NCBI RefSeq assembly: GCF_029784165.1
Contig: NC_073694.1
Location: 75,225,411 to 75,289,410 of the forward strand
Reading direction: 5' to 3'
Source of the DNA: Wyeomyia smithii
Taxonomy: Eukaryota; Arthropoda; Insecta; Diptera; Culicidae
Length of the DNA: 64,000 bases
Positions 22,595 to 34,905 of the stretch are shown piece after piece; positions within the stretch are counted from its first letter, which is position 1; each line of letters starts with the position of its first letter. Under the pieces are notes generated by a model, which had not been told where the DNA came from, ran no database searches, and worked only from the letters and a program-made list of their open reading frames with translations. Both the position numbers and the translations under genes were made by a program.

Positions 22595-22599
22595 CTCCA

Positions 22600-23419
22600 T
22601 TTAAAATCGAAAAAAAACGATAAACATTTTCAAAAAATCACATTTTGCTCAGAAAACGCGGCTTTTTCAAATGATACATAAAAACTGGTTTAGCTTTAGG
22701 ACCCAATTTGAATACATATTGGTTGTGTACTCATAGATGTTTACAAAGTAAAGCCGCGATAGAAACCAGCAGATATTAATCACTTAGCAGTTAGATTAGA
22801 CCATACAGGCCGTGAATTTTTGCCTTCATCATAAACAACCCTCCCAAACTGTTCACGTGATGTATGGATGAACTTTAATAACGTAGAGTAGTGCATGGTC
22901 ATCACTTAACTCATAAATCAAAAGAATACGTAACGTACTACATCTTTTTAGTGAGTGTCCACCTTCACAGTCGTAGTGTCCATCTTACCTACCCCAGGTG
23001 TCCGTCTTTCCCAACCATGTTAAAAAACAGCAATTTGTAGTCATATTTTTAAAGAACCAAAACACATAAAACTTGGGGCAAATTCACTTATACCAAAAAT
23101 AATTATGACAACAAATGATCTTAAGTTTCAATTTGTACGACTACTGCGATCTAAATAGCAATACCTGAGTAATTATGTAGGTTAAACCTTAGGGTGTCAG
23201 TCTTTACCTACTTTTCCCTATGTTATTGAAACAATTCATTGTTGTAGTAACATCAATAAAATACCACATAAACGGTTTTTATACTCTGTAAAAAACAAAA
23301 CGGCCTGAACAACCCTGGCGATAGTCGGTATTGATGACATATACCGACTTGTGGGTCCATTGAACTGAATTCGGTTGTCACCCTAGCATATGAACAGGGA
23401 GAAACGTCAATGCCAGGGA
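22600..23419. other. intergenic, contains diverged repeat D (22960-23220)
   Basis: The words TGTCCATCTTACC, GTGTCCGTCTTTCCC and TCTTTACCTACTTTTCCCT recur at 33170-33570 in the same orientation, so both are copies of one diverged repeat whose ends I cannot fix. No gene is visible in the rest. Confidence 0.45.
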
Positions 23420-23422
23420 TTA

Positions 23423-23589
23423 GGGGCCATCCACATACCACGTGGACAGCTTTGGGGGGTGGGGGGGTTGGCTAATGTCCACGGTTCATACAATTTTTTT
23501 GGAATTTATATGGGCAGTTGTCCACGGAGGGGGAGGGGGGGGGGGTCAAAATCATCAAAAATCTGTCCACGTGGTATGTGGATGGCCCC
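23423..23589. mobile_element. PIF/Harbinger-type MITE (167 bp), TSD TTA
   Basis: Identical 27 bp inverted ends begin GGGGCCATCCACATACCACG. TTA flanks both sides (23420-23422, 23590-23592), the TWA target of PIF/Harbinger. G-runs of 7-10 occur in the interior. Confidence 0.8.
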
Positions 23590-23592
23590 TTA

Positions 23593-25110
23593 GAAAATTT
23601 CATCCAACCCAGTGCGCGTGTGAAAATTATAGCTACAGTAGGAAATCAAACGTAAACTTAAAATCAATCTATGAATATTGACGGTGTACGTGAAATTTCG
23701 GTTTTCGAATTTGTTTTTGATGCCAAATGACTTAAAAACGAGAATTGGTGTCATCTAAAAAATTGGTTTTTTTTTGCAAAAATCGACTCTGGGACTTGAT
23801 CGTTTTTTCAATTATGGAAGGCGGAGTTCGAAATGTCTAGAATTTATTTTTTGAAATTGATCACTAGTCTCTCGAAATAGCCTGTATAATGATATACACT
23901 ATAACTAGCATCGAATACATTATGTTTCATTAGGGTGGTTCATTTATTCGGCATAGGGTGGTTCATAATATTGTGAAAAATGAGTATAAAATAAAAAATG
24001 CACTTCGGTTCGTATGATTGGTGTGACGTCTTTGACCAAGTTTTTAGATAGTAATTCTGCCTTTCCGAAAAAATTACACTTAAAAATATTATTTATTCAA
24101 AAAAAAAGTTGGAAGAAAAATTAAAAATTAACTATTCAAAAAAGCTTATTTTATTAAAAATCTGATTTTTTTTAATAAAACCTTTAAAAGATTACCAAAA
24201 CAATAAAATCAGTCCGATCATTTAGAAATAAAAAAAAAGTTATCATATTTTGGGAAAAAAATTATTTAAAAAAAAATATGTTTTCAATTATTTTTTTTAA
24301 AAGGCATATTTTTCTTTCAGAAGGACAAAATATTAACTACAACTTTGCCGAAGACACTATGCCAATCAAACAAACCATTTCGACTGTAGACATATTTTTA
24401 ATTTCCAATAGAGCACTCTATGAGGATTTAAGAATATTTTTTACAGTCAAAACGGTTTATTTGATTGGCATAGTGTATCTGGCAAAGTTGTGAATAATAA
24501 CTTTGTTCTACCAAAAAAAAAATGTACCCTGTGAAAAAAAAATTAAAAAAAAATATACCTTTTGTTATCTCTACATGAGCGGTTTCGTTGTTCAGGTAAT
24601 CTTTCGTAGTTTTTATAAAAAAATCCGTTTTTTTAATGGGCTGTTTTGGATAATTAATTTTAGACTTTCTTTTATTTGTTTTTTTTTCAAAAAAAAAATA
24701 TTTTTTTTTTAAAGTGTATATTTATTTTTTGGAAGACAAAACTATTATTTACAACTTTGCCGAAAACATCACACCGCGAACGAAACGTATTGGCTCCGAA
24801 AATATTTGTAATCATCAATTCTTATTCGAAATAGCATTTTTCAAAAATGAGCTGTGTTTCAAAAAATTACACCAATAGCACAAAATGGAATCCTTGCCTA
24901 TAAAACGTCTATGCAAAGTTTCAGCCAATGGGCACGTTCACGTTCTGATGATGTAAACTTGACAGAAAATGTATGGTTGAATTGTCGGTGCAAACTCAGA
25001 AACAACGAGTCAATTGTGTTGCGTATCTGATCTCAGTATCACTATACTCTCAGTATCACTGAATAACATAGATACAGTCTATTGTCCGATTATATAAGCC
25101 AGAGCACTGT
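23593..25110. other. AT-rich region with inverted repeat at 24330-24500
   Basis: Long A and T runs dominate. CAACTTTGCCGAAGACACTA and CCAATCAAACAAACC (24340-24380) are complementary to TTTATTTGATTGGCATAGTG and CAAAGTTGTGAA (24455-24495), giving a foldback of about 170 bp. Related words (ACTTTGCCGAAAACATC) recur at 24755 and 46750, so this is a dispersed repeat. No gene. Confidence 0.5.
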
Positions 25111-26397
25111 CACGGTTCTCCCACAGACCGTTATTATGAAAAAAAAAATGCACCAAAGAATCTGAGTACACCATTCGATTCATTATGACGTCCAGAACCT
25201 CTGGTCAAAATTTCAAAATCATCGTACGGTACAATTTTGAGCAATGCCCTTTTGAGGGTCGTAAAGTACAAAAAAGCGATATAAAAACGACGAAATACTT
25301 ATTGTAAAGCACGTTTTTCAACCACCATTTTATGAAATACCTTCCTAAATAGTTTCTACACTTTCCAAGGGTTATATTTCAAGATATTAACAATTGGTGG
25401 AAAGATTTATTTGAAAATCCCACAGTGCACAGTGGCCTAAACTCGAAAAATCGTGATCGTTCTAGATTTGACTGTGAAAAACTGATTTTATGTACTCAAT
25501 GTCTTCAGCAAAATTGTTTCATAGAACAAGTCCTTACTTTTGGCGTTTTTAGTTTTTGGATCAATCCACCTAACAGTTAGACAAAAAAAATATTTTTACT
25601 AATTTTCAATATACCAGATAGCTTTCTTCAGCAAAGTTGTGGAAAATTTTCAAAGAAAAACAATTGCCAAATACTGCGATGTCCTATCTGTACGTTGGAT
25701 ACGACAAAATAGAGTTGGAACACCCCTCTTTAAAATCAGTTTATTGTCTATAATTTTGTCTGTAATTATCAAAACAATGCAAAATGTTCTAAGAATTCAT
25801 TCATTCAACTAAGATTCTCTCAACACTTTATAAAATTTATTATTTTGACAATCATAGAAAAAGTTATAGACAAAAAACTGATTTTAAAGAGGGGTGTTCC
25901 ACAAAAAACTCTATTTTGTCGTGTCCAACGTACAGATAGGACATCGCACTATTCATCAATTGTTTTTCTTTTAAAATTTTCCACAACTTTGCTGAAGGAA
26001 GCAATCTGGTATATTGAAAACCAGAAAAAAATTTTTTTTTTTCATCTAACTGTTAGGTGGATTGATCGAAAAACTAAAAACGCCGAAAGTAAGACCTTGT
26101 TCTATGAAACAGGGCTAGTAGCGAGTCACTTTTTAGTGACTTTGTCACTATTTTGAGCCTAGTCACTAAAAAGTCACTATTTACGCTAAAAAGACACTAA
26201 AGTCACTCTTTTACGACAAAATGGTCAGCTGGAATATATAGTAATTAGCTCTGAAGAGTTTTCGAAGACACGGGGTAATTTTTTGCCTTTCTCCTAGAAA
26301 GGTATAGCAATCACTGAAAAAACTAAAGGTATGAAAGTGCTCCAGAGGGCCAAATGTCGTATATCACTCGACTTAGTTCGACGAGCTGAGCATTTTC

Positions 26398-26452
26398 TGT
26401 ATGTATGTATGTATGTTTGTATGTGTGTGTGCGTGTGTGTGTATGTGCAACT
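26398..26452. repeat. TATG/TG microsatellite
   Basis: About 55 bp of TATG units passing into GTGTGTGTGCGTGTGTGTGT. Confidence 0.8.
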
Positions 26453-27024
26453 TTTTTTTTCTCACTCACTTTTCTCAGAGATGGCTGGACCGATTTCCTT
26501 GAAATTAATTGCAAATGAAAGGTGTAGCTACCCCATAGGCTGCTATTGAATTGCAATGTAATCGAATTTTTGGTTTAGAGGTTATGTATCAAAATGTAAA
26601 AATTACGAATAAATTAATATCTCAGAAACTGCCCAACCGATTTTAACAAAACTGATGTCAAATGAACGGGCTTTCTTCAGAACTCTTAACTTATAAATTT
26701 CATAAAGATTAAACATATGGTTCAAAAGTTATGTAAGGAAATGTTTTCCAGAGGCTGTTAAAACTCACTCACTTTTCTCAGAGATGGCTTGATCGATTTT
26801 CACAAAATTAGTCTCGAATGAAAGGCCTAGTTGTCCCATAGGTTGCTATTGAATGTCATTGTAATCGGTTTGTAACTTTGTCCGTTATTTATAAGAATGT
26901 CAAATCACGGTATGAAAGCAAAGCATATACCAAAGACTGCTTAAACTCACTTACTTTTCTCAGAAATGGCTAGACCAGTTTTCACGAAATTAGTTGAAAT
27001 TGAAAGGTCTAGTGGCCTCATAAC

Positions 27025-27647
27025 CAGCGATGGAAAAAAATCACCTCTAGCGAAGCCTAAGATGCGTTGACATCGTCGTCAGTATGCGAATAACAAAGTA
27101 TCGGTGTTGGTTCACTCTCTTTGCTTTCCTTTTTACGCTATATTGCTTGTCGTTAGCGTACACCACAACATATGGTTCTCAATGTGCACAACTCGGTATA
27201 TGAAGTTATTCGTCTCTGTTACACAGAGCGATCAGATCTGGTTATGTTATTACCCATGAATAAGATTTTTTGTCAGAAAAAGAAAAAAAATGACAATGTA
27301 TGCTCTCCTACTCTCGCCCAAGTCAACCGCTGCCGAAGTAGTCCCTTCCCCCACACTTTCCTTCTCACCGCACCACACCTCTGCTGCTACTCAGGCGACA
27401 TGATATTCTTCTGCTGCTATTCTTTGTTCCCCTAACGACCGGCATATGGAGAGACAAACGCAACGAGCGAATCGCTTCTCAGAGCAGATCTAGTCTAGTC
27501 ATGTGTTTATTTTCTCCCAGAAACCTACGCATCATTTCATTATGTGTTGAGAGGATTCAAGTTTAGTCGCGGTCTGTAACACTTCATGATGTGTACATGT
27601 GGAGATTAAACGATGATTGCATCATATTCGTTTCGTTTCCATCACTG
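27025..27647. mobile_element. hAT MITE (623 bp), TSD CTCATAAC
   Basis: Ends CAGCGATGGAAA and TTTCCATCACTG; the 8 bp CTCATAAC is perfect at 27017-27024 and 27648-27655. The host repeat continues across it. Non-coding. Confidence 0.85.
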
Positions 27648-27828
27648 CTCATAACACCCTATGGAACTTCATTGTAATCGGATTTTCAGTTTAGGCACCG
27701 TGTATCAAAATGTGAAAATCACGAATCTCAGAAACTAAACAACCAATTTAAACAAAACTGGTGCCAAATGAACGGCCTTTCTTGAAAATCCTCAACTAAT
27801 GATCAAACATGTGGTTCAAAATTATGTA

Positions 27829-28781
27829 GGGGGAATAGGGGCATAATGAGCACCCTAACTTGGTTGCTGATTTAAGCATGGAAAACGACAAAAAGTTGTC
27901 TTCAGTGCAAAACTTGCATTAACTATCTATAATTAAAGGTACACTATTCACAAATTGAAATGTTTATCGTATAGTGGTGAAAAACACGAATTAGGTTCAT
28001 GCATCAAAAACTAACAATCAGTCGATGTGTGGGGCACAATGAGCACCCCACTGGGGCATAATGAGCACCCACGGGGTATAATGAGCACACTTATAGAACA
28101 TATCTTGAAACTGTGTAGAAGTACAACTAACGGGCCAACGTTTGTCGCGAGATGCCGTGATACTTGGCAGATTGTTTCGTGAATGTCCCGTAACGCCTTA
28201 CGGTGGCCAATTCTGCCTGCAGTCTCTTTTTCTGACCAACTCGGTTTCAAAGATTTTCTAATATATGTTCGCACCATCACTGTAAACAAACACTGACTAT
28301 GGAAACAGACAAACTCACAAGTCTACTGAGATGAATTTCAGGTAAGTTTCTGTGACAAGGTGTGCTCATTTCACCCCACCTAAAGGTGACCATTTCGCCC
28401 CTATCGAGATAGTTAAAGTTAACATGAGATTTTAATACTAATTATAGCTTAAAATCAAAACTTCAATTATGGTGAAATTTGGGGTACGACCCATACGTCA
28501 TATTGATGTGTCTACATACTCGATTGAGCCATTTAAACGACCGTAGAAGCTTATTTTGTAGTGCGCAAAAATAATAATTATTTCAACATCCGGGAACCAA
28601 GTTGATTTTTTCAATATATTCCCATATTTTGAACAGACAAACCACTTTTGTTCTACATAAAGAGATACTGTAGTAACTACGGAAGAGTTCCACATACCAT
28701 ATTGTATTAGAAAATGCGTATTTTCCCATAAAAGAGGGGTGCCCATTTCGCCCCGTGTGCTCATTATGCCCCTAATCCCCC
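27829..28781. mobile_element. TA-flanked MITE (953 bp) with GGGGGAATAGGGGC ends
   Basis: The left end GGGGGAATAGGGGCATAATG pairs with the right end (complement GGGGGATTAGGGGCATAATG), flanked by TA at 27827-27828 and 28782-28783. TAATGAGCACCC words recur at 28035-28095. Tc1/mariner-like class inferred from TA target. Confidence 0.8.
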
Positions 28782-29010
28782 TATAAAAGATATGTATGAA
28801 TCACGTTTTGAAAAGAAACATATTCCAAAGACTGCTTAAGCTCACTCAATTTGTTCAGAATGGTTGAACCGATTTGCACTAAATTAGTCTCAAATAAAAG
28901 ATCTAGTTGCGCAATACAATCCTATCTGATTACACTGTTATCGGACTTTAATTTTGTCCGTTATGTATCAAATTGTAAAAATCACAAAACCTCATTAGGT
29001 ACCACAGAAA

Positions 29011-29655
29011 CTACACAACCGATCTAAACAAAGTTGGATTCAATGGACCAAATAAACGTGTCTTTAAAATCATCATAATCTGCCTGTGATCGCATAATTG
29101 TAACATTCGACATTTTATGGATTTCGTGCTTTTTATTGGGAAATGCTTAGAATAGTATGTACTTTTTACATCTGGAAAAATATGCTTATGTTTGTGTGAA
29201 AAAAGTCGTAAAAAATACCAAGTTGTTTTGTCACATAGCGTAAATAACAGCATAATTGTCACACTACTTAACTTTTTCAACTTTTTTGTCGAAAAAGTTT
29301 CCATCCAAATCCACATCTGCATCCTTTGGAACTCGGAAGTTATTCTGGTCCGGTAACCAACCACCGGTGATCCGTTTCTGATGTTCAGCTCATGCTTGTT
29401 GAATACATGAAAAACTTCTTTTTCCATGTGATATATTCCAAAAGTAGCTTGAAAGTGACGGCATAAATGTATCATTGCAAAAATTTCAACCAATTTGACT
29501 TCAAAAGTAATATTCAATGTATACATAGTGTAAAGTAGTGCTTTCTTCATGATACTAAGTTTAGTTAAAGTGTCTATTTGCGAGAATATATTAGTAACAA
29601 TGCATTTAAGGTCAAAATATAAAAGTGCGAATTGCTCGAACAACCAATTTTGCAA
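29011..29655 (-). CDS. 214-codon open frame in a MITE; product unknown
   Basis: The frame covers almost all of the MITE at 29080-29682 and reads about 25 codons into the flank on the C-terminal side. I recognise no domain. Basic and aromatic residues are common. Stretches such as RMQMWIWMETFSTKKLKK are not obviously low-complexity. No promoter or start context supports expression. It may be a remnant of a coding transposon or a chance frame in AT-rich DNA. Confidence 0.2.
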   Translation of the reverse strand: MQNWLFEQFALLYFDLKCIVTNIFSQIDTLTKLSIMKKALLYTMYTLNITFEVKLVEIFAMIHLCRHFQATFGIYHMEKEVFHVFNKHELNIRNGSPVVGYRTRITSEFQRMQMWIWMETFSTKKLKKLSSVTIMLLFTLCDKTTWYFLRLFSHKHKHIFPDVKSTYYSKHFPIKSTKSIKCRMLQLCDHRQIMMILKTRLFGPLNPTLFRSVV

Positions 29656-29682
29656 ATGTTACAAATATGCGATTATGGGCAG
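29080..29682. mobile_element. MITE (603 bp) with CTGCCC-TAATCGCAT ends, TSD TAAT
   Basis: The left end CTGCCTGTGATCGCATAATT pairs with the right end (complement CTGCCCATAATCGCATATTT) over about 40 bp with mismatches. TAAT lies at 29076-29079 and 29683-29686. Superfamily uncertain. Confidence 0.7.
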
Positions 29683-29844
29683 TAATGTTTAAGCAAGTGG
29701 TTTAAAAGTTATGGAAAGAAAAGTAGCTCGGAGATTGTTTAAAACTATAGCAACGTCCAAAATATGTGGCCTCAACATTTTTCAAATTTGATGTTGTACT
29801 ATAACCAGATTAGGCAGAATTTGGCCATTTTAGAAAGTATTCCG

Positions 29845-29896
29845 GCAACCAGTGGAGTAGTCAGGGAGACTGCGGGTTCAAGTCCCGTCTGGATGC
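29845..29896 (+). other. tRNA-like remnant (B-box), possible SINE
   Basis: GGCAACCAGTGGAGTAG resembles an A-box region and GCGGGTTCAAGTCCCG is a good T-arm/B-box. Between them GTAGTC-AGGGA-GACTGC forms a small stem. No cloverleaf can be closed, so this is not a tRNA gene. It may be a SINE head. Confidence 0.35.
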
Positions 29897-31400
29897 GGTA
29901 TGTTTTTCCAAATCTGTTTCATATTTTCAGTTCGCTTATTTTTCGCTTCCCCGGCTGCACACACTGTCTGCCTGTAATAAACTTGAATGTTAACGGGTAA
30001 AAGCCGTCGTTAAAGATAGAAATTAATTCGTAAAAATTTAGCCCTTCGGAGCACCTTCCGTTGTTGTGTTGCACTCGCAGGCATGACTCAGACTGGCTTT
30101 GGTCTCGATCACACAGGTCTATAAGAGTTATCAGCGTCAGCTGACTCTCCTGTGTGTGATGAGACATTCCTTTCAGTCGCATAAACAACGCCTGCACAGC
30201 GGTGTGTATAGTTAGGGGTGAGCAATAGAATAAGTCGGCAGTGGATTTTTCGTGTGATGTATTTGAAATATATTAGGGGTCTTCACATCGAGCTCGTATA
30301 TGAATACCCAGCCGTAAACTGTGTATCTTCCATTACTCGTCAATGGAGGTGAGTATTTTTACGGTTGGGTATTTGTTTACGAGCTCGACATGAATACCCA
30401 TATTTATTCCATGGTATTCGCATGTGTAAGCGTTATTGTATGCTCATATGTGTGTGAGTGTTAGGTTTTGAATGATCGTTATAGTTGTGCTGTTGGCTAC
30501 CAGAAATTCGTTATTTAAAGTGAAAAACAAATCCAGCAGAAATTTTCAAGGTGTATTTTTTTTAAATGGGAGTGTTGTGTAACTCTATTTGAACAAATAA
30601 TAAGTTCGAATGCGAAAGGCTGGGTCTTACCACTAGGTGGATTAATTTGTTTTTTTTTTCTCAAAACTATCGTTTTATAATAAACAGCATTAAATTCGGC
30701 GTCTTTGTAAATGAAAATCAGAGGAAGTTTACTCGCTTGCAAATTGCTCCCGAGACCATCACTAAAGCTGTACTCTGCAATCGAGGAACACTCCTTTAGA
30801 ACTCTGAAATGTTGTCTCTTGCTGCTGCCCACAATCGGTTTTTTTGTGTAACGTAGTCACACTCCAGAACAAATAGTTTCTCACCAGAAACAATGAACAC
30901 GCGAACAGCAAGCTGTGAAAGTATCATTTTCACTCTATCGGGCTTCTTTATCTAAAAGAATCGGCCAAAATATTGTGGACCGATTCAATAGATATACTCA
31001 GATGGGTGGGAATTACAAACTGAACGTTATCATTTCGCCGGACACGTTTCCTCATAACAGTCACAATTTTACGACTTGCGGCACCCTTGTAGACCACCAA
31101 CACATTAATGCGTATTCGAGAGTGCATACATTCTTTCACGTACTTTCATTAACACTTATAACTCGAAAACTTGTATTCGAATATATTGAATAAGGTGTTA
31201 TTACAACCATTTCAATGTGAAATTTTGATACAGATTTTAGTTCGACTTTTTTTCTACGAGAACAAATCATTGCACATCCTATGTTCTAAAGACATAAATT
31301 TCAGATAAAATTTAATTCATATATGGTTCAACAATAAATTTCAAAACCCTCTTTTGTTTATTTTTTGGTCACTATTTTAATGAAAAAGGTTACTAAAGTC
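29897..31400. other. hAT-like element interior without recognised gene
   Basis: Open frames up to 105 codons (30515-30832 minus, 30915-31193 plus) resemble nothing I know. A hairpin at 30290-30387 is listed separately. Confidence 0.4.
30290..30387. repeat. 98 bp hairpin MITE
   Basis: GAGCTCGTATATGAATACCC pairs with the complement of GGGTATTTGTTTACGAGCTC; the word ACATGAATACCC repeats just outside. Confidence 0.6.
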
Positions 31401-31849
31401 ACTATTATTTTACTCCAAGTTCGCTACTAGCCCTGATGAAACAATTTTGCCAAAAGTATTGAGTGCATAAAATCTATTTTTCACAGTTAAATCTAAAACG
31501 ATTACGATTTTTCGAGTTTAGACCACTGTGCACTGTGGGATTTTCAAATAAATATTTTCACCAATTGTTAATGTCTTGAAATATAACCCTTGGAATGTGT
31601 AGAAACTATTTTGGAAGTTATTTCATAAAATGGTGGATAAAAAATATGCTTTACAATAAGTATTTCGTCGTTTTATATCGCTTTTTGGTACTTTACGACC
31701 TTCAAAAGGGCATTACTCAAAAATGTACCGTACGATGATTTTGAAATTTTGACCAGAGATTCTGGACGTGATAACGAATCGAATGGTGTACTCAGATTCT
31801 TTGGTGCATTTTTGTTTATAATAACGGTCTGTGGGAGCACCGTGCTGTG

Positions 31850-32042
31850 TGTTCGATCAAGCGTTGGCAAAGGGAATTATTGTGGTAAATGAAACGAATA
31901 AATTGTCTGGTACAACATCCGAAAGAACGAGTACAAGTGTCCTAGAGAGTAAATTTAAGTAAAAATAAAAAAACATATTCCATCAGTTTTCACCGTTTTA
32001 TGTACTTTTAAGACATTTGGAATCGAAAACATTTTTCAAATA
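31850..32042. other. short AT-rich spacer
   Basis: No feature recognised between the foldback and the pogo-like MITE. Confidence 0.4.
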
Positions 32043-33120
32043 CAGTAATCACCCGATTATATCTGTACCCGATTTTATCTGCCCCCGATTTTATCACATT
32101 TTTCACCCGATTTTATCATCATAAAACATTTCATTAAAAAAATGTCAGGGTGAACTGATTTTCTATTACGCTTCAATATTTAAGATATTTTTCATAATTC
32201 TGTGTATCATTCTGGATGCAGTTTACATTTAAACCGATGCACAATGTTACATTTTGCTGTTACCGTGCGAATAATTGAATAGTGATACTAATGTTTATTA
32301 TAACCGTATAATATGTTCGGAGAAGTTTCAAAATATTTGAAAACGCATCTTTTGATGAAAAAAGCTGGGTGATCAATCCTCCTAAAAGTGAGATAGAATA
32401 TTTACTTTTTCATTAGATAAAGATAGACGCTTGGTGTCTTAGGCAAAGTATTAGGTGATCTCAAAACAAGAAACTTTACAGAAGACATCATGTTTCTATC
32501 TCTTATATATTGCAAGCAACATGAAGTTTTCTATGAGAAGGCATTAAAAATCGTTATTTACATTTTAAGATTTTTCTGGTTGCAATATGTGAGAGATATG
32601 AGCTGTCTTCGGTAAAGTTTAGTGTTGTGGGAACATCTAATATTTTGCTTTTTAGGTTTTTTATTTTTTTAGGTTTGTTCAGAAAAGTTTTAGGCAACTG
32701 AATTATCTATCTAAAAAAATGTTTAATAAAAAATGTTTAAAAAAAAAGTGATGATGGATTTTTTATAGTCACTTTTTGTTTTTAATTTTTTTTTCAGTAC
32801 AGGATCTCAAATTGAATTTTTTAAATATTTTTTATAAAAGCTCAGACAGTTTTCTCAAATTCATCCCTTGACAACTTTTCTCTATCTTTTGTCATTATTC
32901 AGATATATCGATTTATGAAAAAACAACTGCAGCTTTTTTCATATGTTTTTACAGATAAATTTTCCAAAAAAAATTAAAATCGCTGATTTTACGTATTTAG
33001 TTATTGATTTAACATCTTCAATAAAAAAAAATAAAATTTTAAAAATTTCCCGATTTTATCACTTTCCCTATTTTATCACGCCAAAAATCATCAGGGTGAG
33101 ATATAATCGGGTGATCACTG
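32043..33120. mobile_element. pogo-like MITE (1,078 bp), TA TSD, copy 1
   Basis: It begins CAGTAATCACCCGATTATAT and ends with the near complement (ATATAATCGGGTGATCACTG), flanked by TA. CAGT ends with a TA target fit pogo/Tigger. CCCGATTTTATC is repeated several times close to each end. No transposase remains. Copy 2 is at 62183-63291. Confidence 0.8.
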
Positions 33121-33122
33121 TA

Positions 33123-33846
33123 TTACATATGAAAATTCTTGCAAAATTCGTGTGCTCATCTTTCCCTACCTTAGTGTGTCCGCCTTGCCCGACCTGACTG
33201 TAAATTTTTCAAACGATCGTAGCTCTCTACCTATCGGAACATCGAAAGTCTGCTGGATTTTCACTAGAAAACCGAGGATAGACTAATTAAACACTTTACT
33301 ATCGGGAATAAATGAAAACGAGTTTTCCACTATTTTCCGTGGAATGAAAATTACATCAAATAGCGCGTTTACGAAAATTTTCTTTATTTTACTTATGAAC
33401 TTGACAGTTTGCTTGCTGAAAACCGACTATGCATCTCAAAAGTATTAACACACTACAAAAAAAGTATTTGCATCACTCAGCTATCGTAATACATTCTAGT
33501 TTATGAAATATTAAAAGTGTCCATCTTACCCGCAGTGTCCGTCTTTACCTACTTTTCCCTTTGTTACAATAACTTCCGGAAGTTGAGTTGAATATTACCG
33601 CTTCCTCTTGACTTCAGGTTGGCTCCGACATGATTTTGAATATGTGTGAACTGAATCAAAAATAATGCTACATAGAGTTAGTACTGTGCCAAAAACTATA
33701 GTGTAAAATGCTTCTTAGGATGTTATTTCAATAATACATAGTTTTCTAATATTCATTGAATTTCTCAGATAAAATGCGTCAAATGTTCCCGGGTGGGCCG
33801 AAATAACCCCTTTACCCTACACGATTTCTATTCAGTGCTTTAGTCC
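33123..33846. other. intergenic with repeat D copy 2 (33165-33570)
   Basis: GTGTCCGCCTTGCCC and GTGTCCGTCTTTACCTAC recall 22980-23220. The rest shows no gene. Confidence 0.45.
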
Positions 33847-33999
33847 CACGTCCAGGGTTGTTACAGTCGGCGCGGATTTCGCGTTTTTTGCGGATTTTGC
33901 GTTTTTTTGCGGATTTGGCGCGTTTTTACTACTCCATGGCGCGGATTTTGCGGAAAGCCTTGCAACCTTGCTTTCAATTACCTAAAAATCAGGATATCG

Positions 34000-34300
34000 A
34001 CTGAGGGAGCTGCGTAGCCGCAAGGTTACAGAGTCCGCTTTGTCAAGCGGATGGGCATGGGCTCGAATCTTAGTAGAATCAGGCCATCCGATGTCAAAAA
34101 GGACTTAAGCATGGGTTTATTCTCAGGCTCCCCATCAGTTACCCTTCCCTTACGCTGAAATCTACAAATACCTTTGCGTGACTTCCTCTTAACAAAAAAT
34201 AAGTCTATCTTATCAATAAAACTGGCCAGAAGGACGCACGACGAAACTTGAACGCACGAAACTGAACAAGCACTGATGGACAATAATAATAAGCATGCCA
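34000..34300 (+). mobile_element. tRNA-derived SINE (approximate ends)
   Basis: The head reads GCGTAGCCGCAAGG (A-box-like), an anticodon-arm-like TCCGCTTTGTCAAGCGGA and GGGCTCGAATCTTAG (B-box-like). A tRNA-unrelated body follows (GGCCATCC, GGACTTAAGCATGGG, GGCTCCCCATCAG). The acceptor stem does not close, so this is a SINE and not a tRNA gene. The right end is uncertain, somewhere between 34250 and 34510. Confidence 0.5.
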
Positions 34301-34905
34301 CTTCTCAATAGAGGTATTGCTATTAACAGAAATGCGGGATACAGCAGACACCCGGGCATATTTCACAATAGATCTACGATTCTGGTCGCAGTGAGGAAGC
34401 CCATACAGGAAAAAAAGAGGGGCTGGCCGCACCCTTTCAAAATTCAATGAAACATGGCGGGTGTGTAGTAGGGTGCCAATCACTTGTATGAGAAAAATGT
34501 AATCAAAAAATTTAGCCCGAAACACACCCTGTGCAAAATTTTAAGTCAGTTTGATTCAAAACATCTGGCAACCTTGCCTGTATTGTTATTGTGCTTATTT
34601 TGGTGTCCGTGATTTTGCTGATTTTTAAACCGTATTAAAGCCTTCATACTCGTATAAATTAGTTTGTTGACTTGCTGCGATATCGTTTTCTGTGAAGATA
34701 GTGAAGTGTAGTGCTTTACCTATTTTTTGAGTGAACTTGTTTAAAGTGATAATTGCTTTTGCTTTGCATTGACATCGGCTCTACCCGCCCCGCGCAATTC
34801 GTCTTCTTTGCTAGCGCTCTCTGTGAATAACCACTCCAAGCTAATTCGATCATCAGTGCTTAGTCACTGCAAGTTGCGCAAGCCGTTATCAATACGCCAT
34901 CAGTT

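Larger units (their letters stand above)
26284..29757 (+). repeat. dispersed repeat B, copy 2, with three nested MITEs
   Basis: It starts TGCCTTTCTCCTAGAAAGG, the complement of the right end of copy 1 (16650-16672). Subrepeats of about 200-300 bp with CTCAGAGATGGCT, AACCGATTTTAACAAAACTG and TTCAAAAGTTATGTA follow. Insertions at 27025-27647, 27829-28781 and 29080-29682 interrupt it; the repeat resumes across each. Confidence 0.65.
26110..31435. mobile_element. 5.3 kb hAT-like element, 6 bp TSD ATGAAA
   Basis: It begins CAGGGCTAGTAGCGA and ends TCGCTACTAGCCCTG. ATGAAA flanks it at 26104-26109 and 31436-31441, and the left foldback arm (25524-25532) gives the unoccupied site. If the first CA is counted as target the TSD is 8 bp, so the length is ambiguous. 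GTCACTTTTTAGTGAC-like words repeat near both ends. No transposase is recognisable; the interior is filled by repeat B and nested MITEs. Confidence 0.75.
25111..31844. repeat. foldback repeat, right arm split by a 5.3 kb insert
   Basis: The left arm (25111-25772) is complementary to 25838-26109 plus 31442-31844, around a loop of about 65 bp. Arms begin CACGGTTCTCCCACAGACC on the left and the complement on the right. Identity is high enough to locate the insertion site to the base. A related foldback lies at 51803-53287. No coding capacity is evident. Confidence 0.8.

Noticed and set aside
23423..23589. Open frames over the G-rich part (23390-23681)
   Set aside because: They are translations of a Harbinger MITE with poly-G, giving glycine runs.
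29845..29896. Possible tRNA gene
   Set aside because: Good T-arm and B-box but no acceptor stem or anticodon arm can be closed; treated as a SINE or tRNA remnant.
26110..31435. Search for a hAT transposase inside the 5.3 kb element
   Set aside because: No frame with a BED finger or RNase H/hATC-type motif is visible; the interior is other repeats.
34005..34080. Possible tRNA gene with anticodon-like loop TTTGTCA
   Set aside because: The anticodon-like stem is convincing but the acceptor stem does not pair and the T-arm is imperfect; a SINE head explains it better.
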